A stretch of 48,001 nucleotides of DNA, taken from NCBI GenBank assembly GCA_024638505.1, contig JAHEKE010000023.1:1-48001 (forward strand), given 5' to 3'. The DNA comes from Gammaproteobacteria bacterium (GTDB lineage Bacteria; Pseudomonadota; Gammaproteobacteria; Arenicellales; JAANXG01). The notes under the pieces were generated by a model, which was not told the DNA's origin, did not search any database, and saw only the letters and a list, made by a program, of their open reading frames with translations. Both the position numbers and the translations under genes were made by a program. This document shows, piece by piece, positions 44,272 through 48,001 of this stretch (within the stretch, counting starts at the first letter, position 1; every line of letters starts with the position of its first letter).

Positions 44272-45573
44272 GTGAAGAATGTCGAACTAAAAATGTCCGT
44301 CAAAAGTAGAGAACTGCCGCTCAGTTTAAATAACACCGGAGATCCTGAAATCGCGTCCGCCCGGCCCTGGGCATGGGAAAAAAAAGTGGCGAAATCGGTT
44401 TTATCAATGATGAAAAATCCGCCCATCGCCATCGAGCTGTGGGACGGAAGCCGTATTCAATCCTGCGGACAACAGCCTGAGGTTACGCTAAAGGTCAAGA
44501 ATCGAAGCGCGCTGAGTGGAATACTGCGTAATCCAGATTACAAACTGGGTGACGCCTACAGCACCGGTGCTATCGATATAGATGGAGATCTGGTCAAGCT
44601 GGCGGAAATCGGCTCTACCTACAGACCCGATATTCTCGACGATCGAAGGTTTTTAGGGAAGGTGATCAATTTTCTTGGCAGACGCGCCAGGCCTAACACG
44701 CTATCCGGTTCCCGCCACCACATTCACCATCATTACGATTTGAGTAATGACTTTTACCAGCTGTGGCTGGACCGGAACTACATGCAGTATACCTGCGCGT
44801 ATTACGAGAATTTGGATTACAGCATAGAGCAGGCGCAGATAGCAAAGCTGCATCATGTATGCAGAAAGCTGCGGCTGCAACCGGGGGATGAGGTTATAGA
44901 ATTTGGATGTGGATGGGGTGGATTGGGTTTGTTTATGGCCAAGGAGTATGGCGCCAAGGTGAAGGCTTACAATATTTCTGCGGAGCAGATCAAGTACGCC
45001 CGTGACAAGGCGGCACGCGAGGGGCTGCAGGACAGGTTGGAATACATTGAGGATGACTATCGCAACGCCGCTGGGACGTGCGATGTTTTCGTATCCGTCG
45101 GCATGTTGGAACATGTCGGCAAGGAAAACTATAAAACTCTAGGCAGCGTAATTGATCGCTGTTTGCGCGATACAGGCAGGGGCTTGATCCACAGCATCGG
45201 CAGAAACAAACCAAAGCCAATGAATCGATGGATCGAAAAGAGAATCTTCCCCGGTGCCTACCCTCCCACCTTAGGGGAAACGATGAACATCTTTGAGCCT
45301 TACAGCCTGTCCGTGCTGGACGTAGAAAATCTTCGCTTGCATTATGCAAAAACTCTGGAGCAGTGGCTGGCGAGATATGAGTCAAATGTAGACAAGGTGC
45401 TGCAGATGTTTGATGAGAAGTTTGTTCGCGCTTGGAGGCTTTATCTGTCAGGGTCTATCGCGGCTTTCCGCACTGGTGAACTGCAGTTGTTTCAGGTGGT
45501 GTTTCAGCGGCCTCTTGATAACGATTTACCCTGGACTAGGCGATACCTCTATCCTTCAGCTCGACAGGTATAA
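44272..45573 (+). CDS. cfa: Cyclopropane-fatty-acyl-phospholipid synthase
   Basis: SAM-dependent methyltransferase of 433 residues that turns cis double bonds in membrane lipids into cyclopropane rings. Signatures are HIHHHYDLSNDFYQLWLD, MQYTCAYYENL, EFGCGWGGLGLFMAKEYG (SAM motif I), SVGMLEHVGKENY and the terminal SGSIAAFRTGELQLFQVVF. Full length. The start is GTG at 44272, or possibly ATG at 44293. The first 100 residues form the usual lipid-binding domain. Paralogues of this family modify other lipid tails, so cyclopropanation is likely but not proven. Confidence 0.9.
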   Translation: MKNVELKMSVKSRELPLSLNNTGDPEIASARPWAWEKKVAKSVLSMMKNPPIAIELWDGSRIQSCGQQPEVTLKVKNRSALSGILRNPDYKLGDAYSTGAIDIDGDLVKLAEIGSTYRPDILDDRRFLGKVINFLGRRARPNTLSGSRHHIHHHYDLSNDFYQLWLDRNYMQYTCAYYENLDYSIEQAQIAKLHHVCRKLRLQPGDEVIEFGCGWGGLGLFMAKEYGAKVKAYNISAEQIKYARDKAAREGLQDRLEYIEDDYRNAAGTCDVFVSVGMLEHVGKENYKTLGSVIDRCLRDTGRGLIHSIGRNKPKPMNRWIEKRIFPGAYPPTLGETMNIFEPYSLSVLDVENLRLHYAKTLEQWLARYESNVDKVLQMFDEKFVRAWRLYLSGSIAAFRTGELQLFQVVFQRPLDNDLPWTRRYLYPSARQV

Positions 45574-45585
45574 TCCATATTCGAT

Positions 45586-45602
45586 GTCCGCAAGTAGCGG
45601 AC
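45586..45602. terminator. Stem-loop between convergent cfa and the AAA ATPase gene
   Basis: GTCCGC and GCGGAC pair perfectly around AAGTA, 12 bases after the cfa stop and 3 bases before the AAA ATPase stop. It may act on both transcripts. It has no T-run, so its terminator role is uncertain. Confidence 0.4.
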
Positions 45603-45605
45603 GGT

Positions 45606-47141
45606 CTAGTCCCGGCCGCTGCCGTCGAGGATGGAAAAATCAGTGCCTTTCCCCTGCGACGCAGGGGTAGCCCGATCCCATGCCCAATCTTTAAGGACCT
45701 TAATTTGTTCTTTCATCGTTCTTGACAGGGGTACAACCATGCGCGCGTGCTGAACGATGTCCTGCGTGTTGAACTCGCGCTGCTGTTTGTGACCTTGAAT
45801 GCGGGCCGCACTGATAACCTGCTCTATTTCAGCACCATTCCAGCCCTCGGTTTCAAGGATCAGGGACTGCATGTTGAAGTTGTCGACGTTCGCTCCATTT
45901 TGCTTGAGATGAATACGGAACAGCTCGACCCGCTCTTTCTCGTTCGGCAGATCGACAAAAAACACCTGGTCGAATCTACCTTTGCGGATTAGTTCAGCGG
46001 GAAGTATTTCGATGTGATTTGCGGTGGCAGCGACGAAAACCAACGGCGGTTTTTCCTGCATCCAGGTCAAAAAAGCAGAAAAAATATGAGATTGGATTGC
46101 GTTGGTACGCTCGGTAAAGCCGAGTCCGTTCTCAATTTCGTCTATCCACAAAACTACTGGTGCCAACGACTCGATGACCTGCAGTGATTTATGGAATGCG
46201 GCTTCGGGGTTACCATACATATTGGAAAAAATTAAGTTCATATCTAAACGAAACAGCGGCACTTTCCACATGTTGGCCACTACCTTGGCGCAAAGGCTTT
46301 TCCCGCAGCCGCTGACGCCCATAATTAATATGCCCCGAGGTATTGGTAAGCCCTGGTCCACCGAGCGCTGGTTAAATATGGTTGAACGATCCGCTATCCA
46401 CGTCTTCAAGTTGGACAATCCGCCTACATCATCCAATTCTTTTTTGTTTGGGATGTACTCAAGAAATCCGGAATCGGCAGCCAGGGATTTCTTGGCCTCT
46501 GTAATTTCGTTCAGCAAAAGAGTCTTTGACAGCTTGGCTCCACTCATTACGCTGTGGAGTACGTGCTCCGCCTGGTCCAGAGTAATGCCCTTCAAAGACA
46601 GGGCGATGTCGTGAATAAAGTCGGTGGGAAGCTGTTGTTTGGTATAGCCTGGCGTTATCGCCGTTACCAGCTCGATCAGATCCTCAGTAGTTGGCGGAGG
46701 TATGTCTATTACACATACATTTTTTCTCAATGATTCTGGCAGGTAAAATTCTGCCGACAGGATAAACAGGTGAGCGCCCGGGATCTGGCGAAAAGCATAG
46801 TAAGCGTCTCTAAGTGCCCGCGCCAGCGCCGGGTCACGCATGAAGGGGGTGACGTCCTTCAATACGAAAAATCCGGCTCGAGGCTGTTGCAGGATTTCTC
46901 GTAAAGCGGCCACTGGGTCGATGGTTTCTGCGTTGTCACATCCCGCAAGGCCGCTGGTGCAGGTCCAGCATATGACCTGGGTATTGTCTGCAGCCAGATT
47001 GTGCAGGGAGTTCAACACACGATTTTCTTCGTGCGTATGCAGAAAGATTAGCGGGTGCCTTGCTCGCAGGACGCGTACTAGTTGCTGTTGCAGAGGATTT
47101 GTTTGCGCTTTTAGCTGTGGTTGTGCGGTCGAAAGTGCCAT
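45606..47141 (-). CDS. Ycf46-like AAA+ ATPase
   Basis: Cytoplasmic AAA+ ATPase of 511 residues of the Ycf46-like group. The N-terminal half (about 1-235) is the family's own domain (HPLIFLHTHEENRVLN, FFVLKDVTPFM, IDIPPPTTEDL). The AAA core follows: DDVGGLSNLKTW, Walker A GVSGCGKS (residues 275-282), Walker B VVLWIDEIENG, sensor-1 FVAATAN and the arginine-finger region RKGRFDQVFFVDLPNEKERVELF. Ycf46 homologues have been tied to photosynthetic regulation in cyanobacteria, which says little here. It converges with cfa and is divergent from the MazG-like gene; no substrate gene is obvious. Confidence 0.88.
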   Translation of the reverse strand: MALSTAQPQLKAQTNPLQQQLVRVLRARHPLIFLHTHEENRVLNSLHNLAADNTQVICWTCTSGLAGCDNAETIDPVAALREILQQPRAGFFVLKDVTPFMRDPALARALRDAYYAFRQIPGAHLFILSAEFYLPESLRKNVCVIDIPPPTTEDLIELVTAITPGYTKQQLPTDFIHDIALSLKGITLDQAEHVLHSVMSGAKLSKTLLLNEITEAKKSLAADSGFLEYIPNKKELDDVGGLSNLKTWIADRSTIFNQRSVDQGLPIPRGILIMGVSGCGKSLCAKVVANMWKVPLFRLDMNLIFSNMYGNPEAAFHKSLQVIESLAPVVLWIDEIENGLGFTERTNAIQSHIFSAFLTWMQEKPPLVFVAATANHIEILPAELIRKGRFDQVFFVDLPNEKERVELFRIHLKQNGANVDNFNMQSLILETEGWNGAEIEQVISAARIQGHKQQREFNTQDIVQHARMVVPLSRTMKEQIKVLKDWAWDRATPASQGKGTDFSILDGSGRD

Positions 47142-47247
47142 TCCTACAGCGTAGCATAGATCTTTTGCTACGTTGGTTTGCGCTAGATTACTGTCCCCGA
47201 TTAACTCATATTATAACTCTCAAAATGGGATCAAGCGGGAACTTTAG

Positions 47248-47562
47248 ATGTCGGAGATAAAATACTTGGCAAAACAATTGGCCCAGTTCTCAGACGAAAG
47301 AGACTGGGGCCGATACCACAACCCCAAGAACCTGACTATGGCGCTGATCAATGAAGCCGGAGAGCTAATAGAGCACTTTCAATGGCGCACGCCTGAAGAG
47401 TGTGAGCAACTGGACGATCAGACCAAAGAAGCCGTCCGGTTGGAATTGGCTGATGTTTTTATCTATCTGGTGCGGTTAGCTGATCGCCTGGAAGTAGACT
47501 TGTTCAAAGCATCACAGGATAAACTTGTGATCAACGCAAGAAAATACCCCGCGCAGGGTTAA
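47248..47562 (+). CDS. MazG-like nucleotide pyrophosphohydrolase
   Basis: All-alpha NTP pyrophosphohydrolase of 104 residues, of the dCTPase/RS21-C6 type that cleans up noncanonical or excess nucleotides. The metal site is built from EAGELIEHFQW (about residues 38-48) and ELADVFIYLVRLAD (about 71-84), with the usual RDWGRYHNPKNL loop before them. Length is normal. It probably starts a small plus-strand group with the DUF2007 gene 10 bases later. Confidence 0.9.
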   Translation: MSEIKYLAKQLAQFSDERDWGRYHNPKNLTMALINEAGELIEHFQWRTPEECEQLDDQTKEAVRLELADVFIYLVRLADRLEVDLFKASQDKLVINARKYPAQG

Positions 47563-47572
47563 AATTGGGATT

Positions 47573-47878
47573 GTGAAGCGCATTTACTCAGCGGCCAGCT
47601 TACCCGAGGCTTATTTACTACTGCACAGCCTGCAGGCTGAAAATATCGCAGCGACGGTATTCAATGAGAACGCCCAGGGAGGAGTAGGTGAACTACCGTT
47701 CACCCATGCCTACCCAGAGGTATGGATCGAGCACGCTGAGGATGAAAAGAAAGCCCGTAAGTTAGTGCAGAAGTTTGAGTCACAAACCAAAGCTGACGTT
47801 GGCAAGACTTGCAGCGAATGTGGTGAAATTAACCCGTCGACGTTTGAAGTCTGCTGGCGATGTGCGTCATTGTTATAG
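47573..47878 (+). CDS. DUF2007-family protein with C-terminal zinc ribbon
   Basis: 101 residues. The first two thirds are DUF2007 (putative signal-transducing fold): MKRIYSAASLPEAYLLLHSLQAENI, then VWIEHAEDEKKARKLV. The C-terminus adds a CSECGEINPSTFEVCWRC zinc ribbon, as many members do. The start is GTG, 10 bases after the pyrophosphohydrolase. Function unknown; a small regulatory or protein-binding role is usual to assume. Confidence 0.85.
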   Translation: MKRIYSAASLPEAYLLLHSLQAENIAATVFNENAQGGVGELPFTHAYPEVWIEHAEDEKKARKLVQKFESQTKADVGKTCSECGEINPSTFEVCWRCASLL

Positions 47879-47898
47879 AACTGCAATCGTTGGACTAG

Positions 47899-48001
47899 AT
47901 GCCTACAAAGAAAAGACGGCGGCGTAAAAGCTCGAGTCGAAAGAGGCGTAAGTCGAGATCCAGAGGCAGCAGTCACATTCGATCATGGGTAACACGCCTT
48001 G
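47899..48001 (+). CDS. Start of a gene with an extremely basic N-terminus, cut by the window edge
   Basis: An ATG at 47899 opens a frame still open at the last base. The first 34 residues are dominated by Lys, Arg and Ser (MPTKKRRRRKSSSRKRR...) and end in HIRSWVTRL, which looks like the approach to a membrane segment. A basic cytoplasmic tail of this kind is typical of class A penicillin-binding proteins such as PBP1B, but other membrane or nucleic-acid-binding proteins also fit. The call is inference. Confidence 0.4.
   Translation, partial: MPTKKRRRRKSSSRKRRKSRSRGSSHIRSWVTRL

Noticed and set aside
1-48001. CRISPR arrays, insertion sequences, integrases, tRNA or rRNA genes
   Set aside because: None of the characteristic repeats, transposase or integrase motifs, or tRNA-like ends were found when reading both strands by eye; short or degenerate ones could be missed.

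Overview
The window reads as a chromosomal stretch of a gammaproteobacterium, probably marine or aquatic and uncultured. The best clue is the arrangement rpe-gph-trpE followed, after a break, by trpG-trpD-trpC and an OsmC-family gene, which matches my memory of the Pseudomonas layout. A PA0069-type radical SAM protein, an orphan GspE/PilB-type ATPase, a tripartite TRAP transporter and a B12-dependent acyl-CoA mutase fit the same picture. I see no tRNA or rRNA gene, CRISPR array, insertion sequence, integrase or prophage gene. Base composition looks even throughout, judged by eye.

Layout. 1-5.4 kb: the 3' part of an AddA/RecB-type helicase-nuclease, a Gfo/Idh/MocA oxidoreductase and two VOC-fold proteins. 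5.4-11.5 kb (minus strand): a TRAP operon in the order dctP, dctQ, dctM, ending in a SABATH-type carboxyl methyltransferase; a strong stem-loop lies between dctP and dctQ. 11.7-16.2 kb: a hypothetical gene, a PLP aminotransferase-fold enzyme, then a plus-strand run of NudL, GNAT, YbaK-like and D-2-hydroxyacid dehydrogenase genes. 16.3-19.5 kb (minus): a B12 acyl-CoA mutase operon (small subunit, large subunit, MeaB-type GTPase) whose active-site residues do not fit methylmalonyl-CoA mutase. 19.8-24 kb: a deaminase, then a tight minus-strand run of DUF350, lytic transglycosylase, an active-site-divergent serine hydroxymethyltransferase homologue and an FAD amine/amino-acid oxidoreductase. 24-28.6 kb: DUF924, DUF1330, a 5'-nucleotidase and a membrane GAF-GGDEF-EAL protein.

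28.7-40.2 kb: rpe, gph, trpE, a voltage-gated cation channel, a metallophosphoesterase (minus), a glycosyltransferase, trpG, trpD, trpC, OsmC and a DUF885 peptidase-like protein. The channel, phosphoesterase and glycosyltransferase sit exactly between trpE and trpG. 40.2-48 kb: the orphan secretion/pilus-type ATPase (minus), two small membrane proteins around a radical SAM protein, a cyclopropane-fatty-acid synthase, a Ycf46-like AAA ATPase (minus), a MazG-like pyrophosphohydrolase, a DUF2007 protein, and the very basic N-terminus of a gene that runs off the end.

The most interesting points are the acyl-CoA mutase of unassigned substrate, the SABATH methyltransferase inside a TRAP operon with a 330-residue tail on its DctM subunit, the divergent SHMT paired with an FAD oxidoreductase, and the channel with a TLEDWTD filter inserted in the split trp locus. 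All functional statements come from reading motifs by eye; no search or alignment was run.
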